Shown here piece by piece: positions 34,221 through 45,342 of a DNA stretch of 64,000 nucleotides. The stretch's first letter is position 1. The number at the start of each line of letters is the position of its first letter. A model generated the notes under the pieces. The model made no database searches, was not told the origin of the DNA, and was given only the letters and a program-made list of their open reading frames with translations. The position numbers and the translations under genes are program-made. This DNA comes from Aplectana chamaeleonis (lineage: Eukaryota > Nematoda > Chromadorea > Rhabditida > Cosmocercidae). The stretch is taken from positions 1,266,001-1,330,000 of the forward strand of contig JAPDOI010000192.1 of assembly GCA_029168955.1 (NCBI GenBank), given 5' to 3'.

Positions 34221-34225
34221 AAGGG

Positions 34226-35002
34226 GGATTCTATGAGAGATTGATCGGTTCACTCAAATCACGCTTGCGTAAGACTATAAAACGTAGGTTTCTAGCCGAC
34301 GACGAATTTCGTACCGTAATAATTGAATGCGAAGCCATAGTTAATAGTCGTCACGTGTCATCGGATTTCAACGACAGCAATGCAATTTGTCCAATAGACT
34401 TCCTGCACCCGCATTCAAAAATTGCTAATTGGAATTTTGAGCCTGATTATGATCCAGAGTTCAGGTTGATTTCGACAAGGTCTGACGCATGCGAACTCTT
34501 GGAAGAAACCAAAAAGTCTCTCGCAAACTTTTGTAATGCGTGGTCAAAGACATATTTAACATGCCTGCGAAATTTGCACTCGCAGGTGTTGAGCAAGCGT
34601 TCTTCTAAGAATCGGCCTGCGATAGGAGAAGTCGTACTATTAGCAGATGACCGTAGGCCAAGGTCACAGTGGAATCTTGGCATTATCATTGATCAGCATC
34701 CTGGAGTAGATGACGAAATACGCTCCGTTAGCGTGAAACGTAGTAATGGTACTATCGTAAAGCGATCAATTAATATGCTTATTCCTCTGGAAATATCTGT
34801 TGCTGAAGAGCTAACAACGTCCAAATTACAAAGAAAAAATAATTCTTCATCTGACAGAAATATAGAACCTTCGATGGTAACCAGGTCAACAACTGTAGAA
34901 GAGCACGCGCAACAAAATTCTTCACTCCGAAAACAACCACCACGCGAAGCAAAAAAACGCGGTAGATACGCAGAGCAGGTTAATGTCATACCATACGAAG
35001 GA
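34226..35002 (+). pseudogene. pol: BEL/Pao integrase C-terminal part (element A)
   Basis: Continues the integrase interrupted at 22271: GGFYERLIGSLKSRLRK, then VIIECEAIVNSRHVS, then the DUF5641-like segment AIGEVVLLADDRRPRSQWNL and KRSINMLIPLEI. The frame runs without a stop straight into the env N-terminus, so pol and env are one open frame here. Confidence 0.85.
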
Positions 35003-35954
35003 TCTGCACTGCTGTTATTTACTCTAGCAGCCCTAATATTGATCGTCATTCCCGTTTCGGCTCTTAATCCCATTTCACATGAATTTTCTAGCCGTACGCA
35101 TGTATTTTGTATAAAAGGGGGTATATTCATCAATAATCTAATCCCACCATCCGAAATTCAAGCTTGTGCAGCAACTCACTGTATTGAAATGCATGTGTTC
35201 CAAGCAGAAATTAATGTAATGTTTCCTGCAAGTGTATGTTTACATGAGCATGACGTTCGTGTAAAAGTAGGGATGGGCCACAAGAACGATTCTAGTGTGC
35301 TGGCGGAAAGCCGATACCGTAATCCCTGCCGTAAAATTAAATGCGTCGCTGCTGTTGGTTGCGGACAATACAACTGAATTGACGGCACCTAACAATTATT
35401 CATTTATTGCACTACTTGGTGGCTGGAATTGATAAACGAGCCGTTTTTTTTTTGTAAAATGAGCCTAATAGGCGCAAAATTACTAGTCGCCGTCAGTTCA
35501 GTTGTTTTAACTGCAACCAACGGCAGCGACGCATTTAATTTTACGGCAGGGATTACGGTATCGGCATTCCGCCAGCACACTAGAATCGTTCTTGTGGATG
35601 GGCCAGGAGACCCTTGTAAGCGAAACACGTTGTCCTCCCAGCCCATTTTGCGAAATGATAAACTGTAACTTTTGCTCGCTAATGGTCAATAACCCAGACT
35701 GTTGGCCACGCACAGCTATCGCAATGGCAGCCGTACTTAGTTATTCGATAATTTTTTCCATGCTAGTAACGTGTTGTTTTTGCAAGAGATTAGCTCGATG
35801 TTTCCGTCAAGGTTCAAGGTTTCACCGTTGCTCACAGTTCTTCACCCACTGGGAAGGAAAGAACGAAGATATCCCTCTAGTTACTATAAAATCCAGTCGT
35901 AAATTTGAAAAATCCTCTCCTATAAGTATTGCAACCATTATTACTATTTGCTGA
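35003..35954 (+). pseudogene. env: Env, Gn-like N-terminal subunit (element A), broken
   Basis: A hydrophobic segment (SALLLFTLAALILIVIPVSA, 35003-35062) acts as internal signal sequence after pol. A Cys-rich ectodomain follows, then after disruption CEMINCNFCSL and a membrane anchor (IAMAAVLSYSIIFSMLV, near 35720) with a Cys-rich cytoplasmic start. Env would sit in the membrane and let the element leave or enter cells. The frame is broken by an inverted duplication: 35276-35365 recurs reversed at 35508-35600. A stop lies at 35375. Confidence 0.65.
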
Positions 35955-35957
35955 ATT

Positions 35958-37359
35958 ATGAATCCTGTTCGTACTTGCCAACAAGTTTTTCCTGTCATAA
36001 CGAACACAGAACAATGCACAAACAACATTTCGAATTGCAATTTGATCGAAAATATAATTCTCACGCTGAACCCATTAACAGATAAGGCATATATAGTACT
36101 TTCAACTAATAACACTGCCATAGAACAAATATCGATAACTTTAAATCGTGTAAGGTTAGCTTGTAACGAAAACTTTCTATAACTTTCTATATTATACACA
36201 AAATTCGCGAACGAAAGTACAATCCAAAAAGAGATGTTCCCTTATGGGTTCATGTACAGGTCGTAAATGTAGCGGTGTATCCGTGAACTCAATAGTCGAT
36301 GAACTTTCAGAAAGCAATAAGTACCCCGGTCTGACGTACTGCTCAGAGTCGTGCGGATTTAGGGGTTGTCACTGCGGCTATCCCTCACCAGGATGTTTGT
36401 TTTATCGTATCTATAAAGAGCCTATCGACAACGACATCTATGAGGTGATAAATTGCCCAACATGGTCGGAATACGTCGAAATAACATACGAAGTCAACCG
36501 CCTAAACGGAAAAAATCATAAGTTTCTAGTAAAATTGATACCTGGCTCGGAAAAAACCATTTTTAATGCTATCCTATCAATAACGAATTTAGCCGTACCA
36601 CCTATTCCTTTCCTGAGCTCACACTTTATACGTCACGGCACAGAAATTGCTATATTTCTGGAAAATACGCAGTTATCGTATACTTGTTCGTCAAGAAACA
36701 ACTCTGATCTTATGGACCGCTCCATAAAAAATACTGGTACATGTACTCCAGCCGAAAACAAAGCCAACTGCTACTGCGTAGACATTCACCAAAGTGACTT
36801 ATTTGCATTAAAGTCCGTTTTACCTCTTACTTACCCTAATTATATCGTGGAACCTTTGCCAATATTGAACTCGAAATCGTATACTGTTGTGAAAACACAA
36901 GTGGCGTCTGTGGAAATATCCATTTCCTTGAACATATCAAAACCTCGTTATTTGCGCAACATTATCAGTAATTACGCTTGTTCCATTATGGCAACCCAAC
37001 TGGTGGGTTGTTATGATTGCATTCAAGGTGCATCAGCAAATTTTACTTGTCAGTCAAGTATACCAAACGCAATAGCCCAAATAGAGCGTTTAGTACACGC
37101 GTTTCCACTTCCTTGCTCGCGAAATTCGGTAACTACGACTATTAAACTGTTTTTCAGTAAAGCACACGTCAAAGAAGAGTGCACAGCCCGATGTGGAACT
37201 AATATTTTAATATTCGAAATTTCAGGAATTCTGAAATTCACACGCAATTTCCCAGAATTCCCTTATCTATCCAAATTGACAGGTATACCCTCAGATACGG
37301 ATACTGAGTCTGAATTCTCTTTGCCCGACCTAAAACATTTCTGGCACATCGTAAATTAG
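35958..37359 (+). pseudogene. env: Env, Gc-like class II fusion glycoprotein (element A), broken
   Basis: Two frames (35958-36182 and 36244-37359). They are separated by a tandem 10 bp duplication (AACTTTCTAT at 36171 and 36181), which shifts the frame. The second frame has a dense Cys cluster (CHCGYPSPGCLF) followed by CPTW and, later, GCYDCIQGASANFTC, which I recognise as typical of phlebovirus-type G2 fusion proteins found in nematode BEL/Pao env genes. A TAG at 37357 ends it just before the membrane anchor. Established background: some nematode Pao elements (Cer7 type) carry phlebovirus-like env. Confidence 0.8.
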
Positions 37360-37623
37360 TACTTTTTCTATTCCGCTTTGATTTTCGCAGTACCAGTTAT
37401 CGTCATTATACTAGTAATTTTCACACATTCCCCCAATATACAATCAACGCATTCGAAACGGTCACTCAATAAGCTTCGATATTTTCCGTTTCCCCTCATG
37501 CTCTGCTTGATACCGGTATTTGTTATAATTCGAGTTATTACTTTCCCATTGAGAATCATTATGTTCGCTATCCGTGTCATCTATAAGTGTTCGTGCCGGA
37601 AACTATATACGCATCGAACGTAA
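37360..37623 (+). pseudogene. env: Env membrane anchor and tail after in-frame stop (element A)
   Basis: Same frame as the Gc-like part. Directly after TAG come a strongly hydrophobic segment (IFAVPVIVIILVIF), a basic stretch, a second hydrophobic segment, and a Cys/Arg tail. It is the expected transmembrane end, cut off by a single stop codon. Confidence 0.7.
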
Positions 37624-37659
37624 CAAAAAAAATGTGGTCCAGAAACTTTCCTTTTCAGA

Positions 37660-38792
37660 ATGTCCGATTCTTCACAAAATTCGAAACATCCAGACGGTAT
37701 GGACGTCAGAGACTCCGACGAAAACCCTGATGAGCAAGTCGAAAACGTACAGCATCCTTTTCCCGTAGAAAATGCTGTCACGAACTGTCTCGGTCAGATC
37801 CAGAGACTCATTACGGAAATCACCGACGAACTCAAGCGACTTCGTAGTGACGCAGATGAAAAGGAGGTGTGTCTCAAAATATTTTTTTCTCAAATCGAAA
37901 TTTATGTTAAGCGATTAAGTATGAACCAGCCTTTGGCCGTCAAAAGTCGTTATACTTTGGAAAGAGACGCAGACGACGTAATAGGGTTAGTAGGAAATAG
38001 AAGAGAGAAAGCGAAATTGAAATAAGACGTTATTTTTTTCTTATTTTTTAAGAAGGCAGCTGCGAAAGCGAGGAACGAGATAATGAAAGTGAAAGAACAA
38101 CTCAAGGCGCTGCTCACAATGGCGAACGTCGAGACCAGCGCCAACACCAACGCACCTCGTACAACAGCACCAACAGCGGCAGCATCATCGCAGATTTCGC
38201 CATCGCACTTGTTTAACCTCATAGAAAAAGGAAAATGCCAATTCATATGCGGTTCAACATCTCATACATATGCTACTGATTGTGATATATATCGTACTTT
38301 GAGTGAGCGAAGCCAGCGTATGCAACAATTAAGCATATGCCCTCGCTGCTTCCAGCAGCACGTGTTTACCAGCAAAGCAAATTTCAACTGTATCACAGTC
38401 CCATTGCTTCTATTGTGCCCAGCACGGCAGGGAGCTCGCGGACATGTGTCCGCGCTGTGCCCATACATGTTCCCCCTGTGAGCTTGAGCCGAAATCGGAC
38501 TTTCAATCGCAATGCACGTACTTTTGGCTGTAGAATATGAACCTTTCTTTCTGATGAGAAGCTCGAAAGCGATTTCGACAGTTTAGCGACATTCACCAAA
38601 CGAAATCACGTTGGACTTTTCGTTCAATATTGCGTAGATTCGCAACAATTGAAATCCGCAATCGAGTACGAAATCGCAATTCGCAAAGTTCGATGCATTC
38701 TTACTGACGGCCTTGTTTTCAGTTCAAGCTCGCAGTATACAACCCGTATGGGAATCTACTCCATCACTGGTGTTGGAATGCGCATCTATTGA
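37660..38792 (+). pseudogene. 3' zinc-knuckle ORF (element A), broken
   Basis: Starts MSDSSQNSKHPDGMDVRD at 37660: acidic N-terminus, then a helical segment (residues 40-80). A TAA at 38023 may lie inside a 63 bp intron (37990-38052, GT...AG, phase 0), after which the same frame continues. The zinc segment has CGSTSHTYATDC and ICPRCFQQH; after a frame change near 38400, frame 2 gives CAQHGRELADMCPRC. Frame 3 then stays open from about 38545 to the TGA at 38790. Spacing of the Cys/His residues matches the 3' ORF of element B. Function unknown; RNA binding is plausible. Confidence 0.6.
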
Positions 38793-39135
38793 TTGAGATT
38801 GTGTTTATTTTATAATGGTTGCATTATTCAACTTTGTATGATTATGTCGGTCGATTATTTTTGTATATCTCTTTGCGCTCAGCATTTGATCGCGTAGCAA
38901 AAAAAAAGCCTCCGAGGCAAGTGGGTATCTCAGTGTTCACACGAGATCCCTGGGGCCGGAGAGTAGCCATATTTTTAACCCAAATCCTCAAATACTCGTA
39001 ACCATGCAAGGTCAGCTGTGAAGTCTGCAGTCTGGATGGCATGAGGGAGACGCACTAATGTTTCGGTTAGTTGTGGCCTCTACGTAAATCGTAAAACCAA
39101 CCCATACTCTGGCTACTCCCGCGCTGCCCCCGGAG
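38793..39135 (+). other. 3' end of element A before the LTR
   Basis: No gene seen. A run of nine A lies at about 38898. The last bases (GCCCCCGGAG) before the LTR are a weak purine tract. Confidence 0.4.
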
Positions 39136-39379
39136 TGTCGTGACTACTCACGATACTCCTTGGGCGCAGCCACTACGTGGCCTTCTAAAAGCACCTGCCG
39201 GTAGCTTAATGGCCGCTCTTTTTGGTCTGAGCTTTAGGCTCCTTTGCGCCTCCTTGCACTTATACCTGCTGTACTGTGCCTTGTGTGTAATATGTGCCAT
39301 GACCATTTTGGCCTATGCTGTTTGCTAATGAATGATTAGTGTACTCGGTGTAGTGAGCATAGGAACCAACGTAAGAACA
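39136..39379 (+). repeat. 3' LTR of element A
   Basis: 244 bp, from TGTCGTGACTACTC to CGTAAGAACA. Matches 13331-13565 at about 90%. Confidence 0.85.
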
Positions 39380-39461
39380 CGGGGTGATAACTAAGGATTT
39401 CGTGTACTTCTTGTGCGTTTTCCTCAATTTCTACGTCATTTTAGTTCTACTCGAGGGCTAC

Positions 39462-39954
39462 TTAAAGGCAGTGTTCACGATAACATTCAATTTTGAGATT
39501 ATTCACTAAATCGATTGTTTGGCCCCCGGGTAGAAGTGAAATGCCGAAGAGATTCGCAAAAAAGCACCAGAAGGGAATGAAATCCTTTACTCTCACCCCG
39601 CCTTTATACTCTCACAGGAACTGTTCGTTGTTGACAATGAAATCTTCTGTGTAGTCGTCTTTTACAATTCTCTACTCTCTGTTGTTTCGTACTCTCTTTT
39701 AGACCCAAACTAATACAGTTTTGCCTAAAATATTCTTCCGTTTCTGGTTCGCCCCTTTTTTTCACCGGTGACACACACCGTGAACATGTTCATCCAATCG
39801 GACGACTAGCCCAGGCCGGAGAATAATGTCTCTGAAATAAGACGTTTTAGTGCGTTTCTCGCCGTTTCATCGTAATTTTATTAACACTTAGTTGCCAACT
39901 CATGGTTTTTAATGAAAAACTTAGCAACGAAAATTATCGTGAACACTGCCTTTG
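39462..39954. repeat. TTAA-family MITE
   Basis: TTAAAGGCAGTGTTCACGAT to ATCGTGAACACTGCCTTTGA. The second TTAA has decayed. It lies 82 bp outside element A's 3' LTR. Confidence 0.8.
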
Positions 39955-40617
39955 AGTGAGTGATTCTATAGTTGATGAACTGTTTCAAGCTTGTCGAAGG
40001 CGTTTTAGGTAGCCGTCAACTTGAGTTAAGTTTTGAGAAATGGTGGACGGTCTTACCGGGTCATGCAATCAGAAAATACGTTACTGGGAGAATTCTTATA
40101 TACTCACTCTGAAATGATTAATTTCTCAATCTTTATCTATCCATTCGATCAGTAGGCGTAAAGAAAGTGAATAAAACAAAGCCACTCTGGCCGCTTCGCG
40201 GCTAGATTGATGTTATGGTATAGTTGCTTTCCAAAACGTATGGACCCCCAAAAGTAAGTAGAACCTGGTGAGGTTGCGGACTCTTCTAAACATACTGCGG
40301 TCTGATTGTGTTATCACTCATCTTTTCGAGATAACTGAGATTGGTCGATGAGTTTTTGTTTCCACTCTCGCATTTTCACCTGTTTTCATTGCTTCCACAG
40401 ATGTAGACTCTGTTTCATTCCAAGTGAACTCATGTTTCCGGTTATCACAGCGCGGAGCGGTGGCCTTTTCGTCGAAACCTCCTTATCACTAGTTGAGGCC
40501 CACCGCTCCGCTGCTGGTGATAATCGAAATCAACAGGTCACTAGGGATGTACCAGATTTTAGTCATATCGTTAGAAACACTGACTCACCGATCTATCACA
40601 GCTGTTTCGGAAAAAAT
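39955..40617. other. Repeat remnants
   Basis: No gene. 40258-40340 is a copy of the central foldback MITE family (GAACCTGGTGAGGTTGCGGACTC, then TATCACTCAT). 40439-40466 and 40499-40526 form a hairpin (GGTTATCACAGC..., GCTGGTGATAAT). Confidence 0.5.
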
Positions 40618-40647
40618 CAGTATTTATTTATTTGTTTATTTATCTAT

Positions 40648-40690
<43 letters not shown>

Positions 40691-40957
40691 CAGTTGACCG
40701 CAATGTTTAAAGGACTTGGTGCGGTTGTGGACTCGCACTAAAACTACGGTAGAATCTGGCACTTTGCCAGATTTCGTCATCGATCGGCCCACAGCTGATA
40801 TTCTTGTGAGCAGAGAGACGACGGTTGGCGCAGATCGATGACGAAATCTGGCAAAGTGCCAGATTCTACCGTAGTTTTAGTGCGAGACCGCAACCGCACC
40901 ATGTCCTTTTAACATTGCGGTCAACCGTATTTATTTATTTATTTATTTATTTATTAC
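40618..40957. repeat. Foldback element flanked by TTTA microsatellites
   Basis: A (TTTA)n tract at 40618-40690, then arm 40691-40785, loop, arm 40822-40928 as its reverse complement, then a second (TTTA)n tract (40929-40957). The arms contain the GACTTGGTGCGGTTGTGGACTC family sequence and AAATCTGGCAAAGTGCCAGA. Confidence 0.85.
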
Positions 40958-41019
40958 GCTACATAAGGTAGACGGTATAGAGAAAATCGCTCACTCATAT
41001 ATCAACTAAATGTAAAGAG

Positions 41020-41695
41020 AAGATTTCTGAAAGTTGGGCTCCGCAGAAAAGGTCAAAGATTTGGCATGTCGTGAAATTGTTTCATTAGATTTGGCTATCA
41101 AACTGATTTTCTAAATGAGGTGAAATTGTTGAATTGATTTGGCTGTTGTTGGTATATGCAGACAACATAATCATTGAATGTAGTGAAATTGTTGCAAATG
41201 GATTTGGCAGGCGCTCTATGAATTATGAGAGTCAAATCACGCGTCAGAATTCCTCTGACGAGCAAATAAAGACAAAAAGAAAAAGCTGTTAATCAATTAA
41301 CAATGCTGAACGAAATGTGGACTTATGGGCTAGAAATAAGGTTTTCGAATGTTATTCTACCTTTTCAGTGTAGCTCCCACTAAGGTACCAGACCTTCCCT
41401 CACCGAATAGATAAAAATTATGAAAACGCTCCGAGCGAAACCCCTTCTGACGCGTGATTTGACTCTGATAATTCATAGAGCGCCTGCCAAATCCATTTGC
41501 AACAATTTCACTACATTCAATGATTATGTTGTCTGCATATACCAACAACAGCCAAACCAATTCAACAATTTCACCTCATTTTGAAAATCAGTTTGATAGC
41601 CAAATCTAATGGAACAATTTCACGACATTTTAGAGCAATGCCAAATCCTTGACCTTTTCTGCGGAGCTCAACTTTCAGAAATTTCACAAATTTTT
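41020..41695. repeat. Foldback element with GATTTGGC iterons
   Basis: Arms 41020-41260 and 41440-41695 are inverted. Each arm repeats GTGAAATTGTT...GATTTGGC three times at 40-80 bp spacing and ends inward in AAATCACGCG. No coding frame. Related arms occur at 45343 and 45780. Confidence 0.8.
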
Positions 41696-41924
41696 CCAAG
41701 GGTTTTTCTTCCACAATATCGTCAATCTCTAAAAGTCAAGTTGTTTTTCTTTAAAACATAGTGGTAGAAATGAAGAAACAACCGCTCCGCTGCTAGGATT
41801 GCAAGATAATAGTTGCAACGCGGCTTCCTACAGATAAGATACAATGCATATAGTTTTTGAATTTAAAAGTCAATAAAATGAAGAAATGAGTTTTGAAATG
41901 ACCCAATTGTACAGGGTTGGGGCA

Positions 41925-42305
41925 CTATCCTAGACGGGGGGAGGGGCACCCACCATTCAAGACAGAAGTGAAATGAACCACCGATGATTGATATAAAAAC
42001 AATGATTAAAAGCGGTATCAGGCATCTTTAATCAGAATTTCTCATCATCTCTCTGAGTATAGTGTAGTCCACCAAGAGTGTCTCATTTACTTATCAATGA
42101 GAAGCGGTCGATTGGAGTTCAATGAACATGAAACTCGTTGCAGCACAACCGCTCTCGCTCAATCGGTATCGAGCGTGCTGGTATGGGATTCATGCACATT
42201 GATCCGCAGCCGACCGCTTCTCATTGATAAGTAAATGAGACACTCTTGGTGGACTCCACTATAGATCTTGGGTGGCCTCACCCCGTCTAGGATAGACCCA
42301 GGGTC
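41925..42305. repeat. Foldback MITE
   Basis: Outer inverted ends CTATCCTAGACGGGG / CCCCGTCTAGGATAG. A second inner inverted pair (GAGTGTCTCATTTACTTATC at 42074 and its complement at 42222) sits around an AT-poor loop. Confidence 0.8.
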
Positions 42306-42413
42306 AGTCGCTCTAGCCAAACTTCACCGGTTCTTGCTGATGTGGCTCGTCTGCGCCGGCCCATATGTCTGATTCGAAGGCATGACTTGTATACGGTGTT
42401 CTGTGCATTAAAT

Positions 42414-44600
42414 TTAGGTCATACGCACGTCCCTTGATGTCCTGCACACTCCTACTGAGGTCCAGAACTTATTGCATGACGTCCCGAACATCCCTATTGG
42501 GGTCCTGCACACGTTCCATGATGTCCTGCACACCCCTACTGGGACCCTGTACGCGTTTATGATGTTCTGTTTACGTTCCATGATGTCCTGCACACTCCTA
42601 CTGAGGTCCAGCACACATTCCCTGACGTCCTGCACACTCTACTGGGGTCCTACACACGCTCCATGACTTTCTGCACACCTCTGCTGGGGTTCTACACACC
42701 CCTGCTGGGATCCTGCACACGTTCCATGATGTCCTGCACACCCCTACTGGGATCCTGCACACGTTCCATGATGTCCTGCACACCCCTACTGGGATCCTGC
42801 ACACGTTCCATGATGTCCTGCACACCCATACTGGAACCCTGCACACGTTCCATGATGTTCTGCACACTCCTACTGAGGTCTTGCACACATTCCCTGACAT
42901 CCTGCACACCCCTACTGGGGTCCTGCACATGTTCCATGATCTCCTGCACACTCCTACTGAGGTCCTGCACACAATCTACGATGTCCTGCACAACCGTACT
43001 GGGGTCCTGCACACGTCACATGATGTACTGCACACCCCTACTGGGGTCCTGCACACGCTCCATGACGTCCTGCACACCACTACTGAGATCCTGCACAAGT
43101 TCCATGATGTCCTGCACACTCCTACTGAGGTCCTGCACACATTCTACGACGTCCTGCACACCCCTACTGGGGTCCTGCACACGTCCCATAATGTCCTGCA
43201 CACCTCTGCCGGGGTCCTGCGCACGTTCCATGGTGACCTGAACATTCCTGCGGAGATCCTGCACACATTCTACGACGTCCTGCACACCCCTACTGGGGTC
43301 CTGCACACGTTCCATGATCTCCTGCATACTGCTACTGAGGCCCTGCACACAATCTACGACGTCCTGCACAACCCTACTGGGGTCCTGCACACGTCCCGTG
43401 ATATCCTGCCCACTCCTGCTGAGGTCCTGCGTACAATTTACGACGTCCTGCACAACCCTACTGGGGTCCTGCACACGTTTCATGATGGCCTGCACACTCC
43501 TACTGAGGTCCTACAAACAATCTACGACGTCCTGCACACCCCTACTGGGGTCCTGCACACGTCCCATAATGTCCTGCACACCTCTGCCGGGGTCCTGCGC
43601 ACGTTCCATGGTGTCCTGAACATTCCTGCGGAGATCCTGTACACATTCTACGACGTCCTGCACACCCCTACTGGGGTCCTGCACACGTTCCATGATCTCC
43701 TGCACACTCCTACTGAGGCCCTGCACACAATCTACGACGTCCTGCACAACCCTACTGGGGTCCTGCTCACGTCCCGTGATGTTCTGCCCACTCTTGCTGA
43801 GGTCCTGCACACAATTTACGACGTCCTGCACAACCCTACTGGGGTCCTGCACACGTTCCATGATCGCCTGCAGACTCCTACTGAGGTCCTGCAAACAATC
43901 TACGACGTCCTGCACACCCCTACTGGGGTCCTGCACACGTCCCATAATGTCCTGCACACCTCTGCCGGGGTCCAGCGCACGTTCCGTGGTGTCCTGCACA
44001 CTCCTACTGAGGCCCTGCACACAATCTACGACGTCCTGCACAACCCTACTGGGGTCCTGCACACGTCCCGTGATGTCCTGCCCACTCCTGCTGAGGTCCT
44101 GCACACAATTGACGACGTCCTGCACAACCCTACTGGGGTCCTGCACACGTTCCATGATGGCCTGCACACTCCTACTGGGGTCCTGCAAACAATCTACGAC
44201 GTCCTGCCCAACCCTACTGGAATCCTACACACGTTCCATGATGTCCTGTACACTCCTACTGAGGTCCTGCACACAATCTACGACGTCCTGCGCAACCCTA
44301 CTGAGGTCCTGCACACAATCTATGACGTCCTGCACAACCCTACTGGGATCCTACACACGCTCCATGATGTCCTGCGCACTCCTACTGAGGTCCTGCACAC
44401 GTCCCATGATGTCCTACACACCTCTGCTGGGGTCCTGCACACGTTTCATGATGACACTCCTACTGAGGTCCTGCACACAGTTTACGACGTCCTGCACAAC
44501 CCTACTGAGGTCCTGCACACATTCTACGACGTCCTGCGCACCCCTATTGGGGTCCTGCACACGTTCCATGATGTCCTGCGTACTCCTATTTCGGTCTCTC
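42414..44600. repeat. 42 bp minisatellite, about 50 units
   Basis: The unit is two related 21 bp halves, GTCCTGCACACxxTCTACGAC and GTCCTGCACAxCCCTACTGGG. Because 21 is a multiple of 3 and stops are absent, frames are open on both strands; the longest, 632 codons (42881-44779), reads VLHTIYDVLHNPTG repeated. Larger blocks of several units are themselves duplicated (for example 43141-43560 against 43500-43980). I take it as a repeat, not a gene; a repetitive protein cannot be excluded. Confidence 0.9.
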
Positions 44601-44976
44601 ATAGTCAACCGACACTTCAGCACACCCTGCGACGCCTTCTTATCGATGGTGCGCATGGAACGAACACACGCTGCGCTCAAAAAATCCCTCCCGCACAGCG
44701 TCCTCTTCCGAGCCAGACGTTTAGAATACACCACCCTAGAGAGCAAGGTGTTTATATGGAGTCTCTAAGAAAACAATGACTGATAACGAAAAAGCCCGTT
44801 ATTTTTACAAACTAATCTTGAGAGGCCGGTTCCCGAGTTTGAACCACCCGTTGGGGGCCCAGAAGTCATTATGGTGAGTTCTCTCAATTATTTTCGGCAT
44901 TCCCGTGGCCGATTACCTCTAGTCACAAATTTTTGAGCGATTTGGTCCACGCCTTCCAAAAAAATGGTTTTCGACA
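44601..44976 (+). other. Unique stretch after the minisatellite
   Basis: Open frames from the minisatellite continue to about 44779 through unique sequence (RIHHPREQGVYMESLRKQ in one frame). No domain is recognised; nothing else is seen. Confidence 0.3.
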
Positions 44977-45130
44977 GACGGAGGTGGAGGCGGTGGCGGA
45001 GGCGGTCGCGGTGGCGGTGGCGGTGGCGGTGGCGATGGCGGTGGCGGTGGCGGTGGCGGAGGCGGAGGCGGAGGCGGAGGCGGAGGCGTAGGCGGAGGCG
45101 GAGGCGGAGGCGGAGGCGGAGGCGGTGGTG
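44977..45130. repeat. GGN triplet microsatellite
   Basis: About 150 bp of GGAGGC/GGTGGC units, with G-quadruplex potential on the + strand. The Pro-rich frame on the minus strand is a by-product. Confidence 0.9.
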
Positions 45131-45342
45131 GAGAACGTTTTTGCGTAATTTGAGAGGTCATAACTTTAGAAAGCGGGGACCAGTCAAGATGAAAATCTGC
45201 ACACATACGTAAATTCTTACAGCGCATCGAATGGTGTACAGCTCATACCTCTGGTGACGGTCTGAATAGGTGATCTCGTTGAAGGGCATCCGCACGGGAA
45301 GAGATCAAAGCCAAATCTAGGTGCGCGCGTCGCGCCACAATT

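Larger units (their letters stand above)
13331..39379 (+). mobile_element. Element A: old BEL/Pao LTR retrotransposon with env
   Basis: Bounded by LTRs at 13331-13565 and 39136-39379 and split by element B at 22271/34221. Order: LTR, PBS, leader, gag, protease, RT, RNase H, integrase, env, 3' zinc-knuckle ORF, LTR. I count about two dozen LTR differences (about 10%), and every gene is broken, so it is an old copy. The first 9 bases of the 5' LTR are replaced by repeat sequence, so no flanking target duplication can be read. Confidence 0.85.

Noticed and set aside
42414..44600. CRISPR array
   Set aside because: Units are contiguous 21/42 bp repeats without unique spacers, in a eukaryotic genome.
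42881..44779. 632-codon frame as a real gene
   Set aside because: It follows from a stop-free 42 bp repeat; other frames and the opposite strand are also open, and no domain or plausible start context is seen. Kept as a repeat.
44919..45227. Poly-proline and poly-arginine frames
   Set aside because: Translation of a GGN microsatellite.
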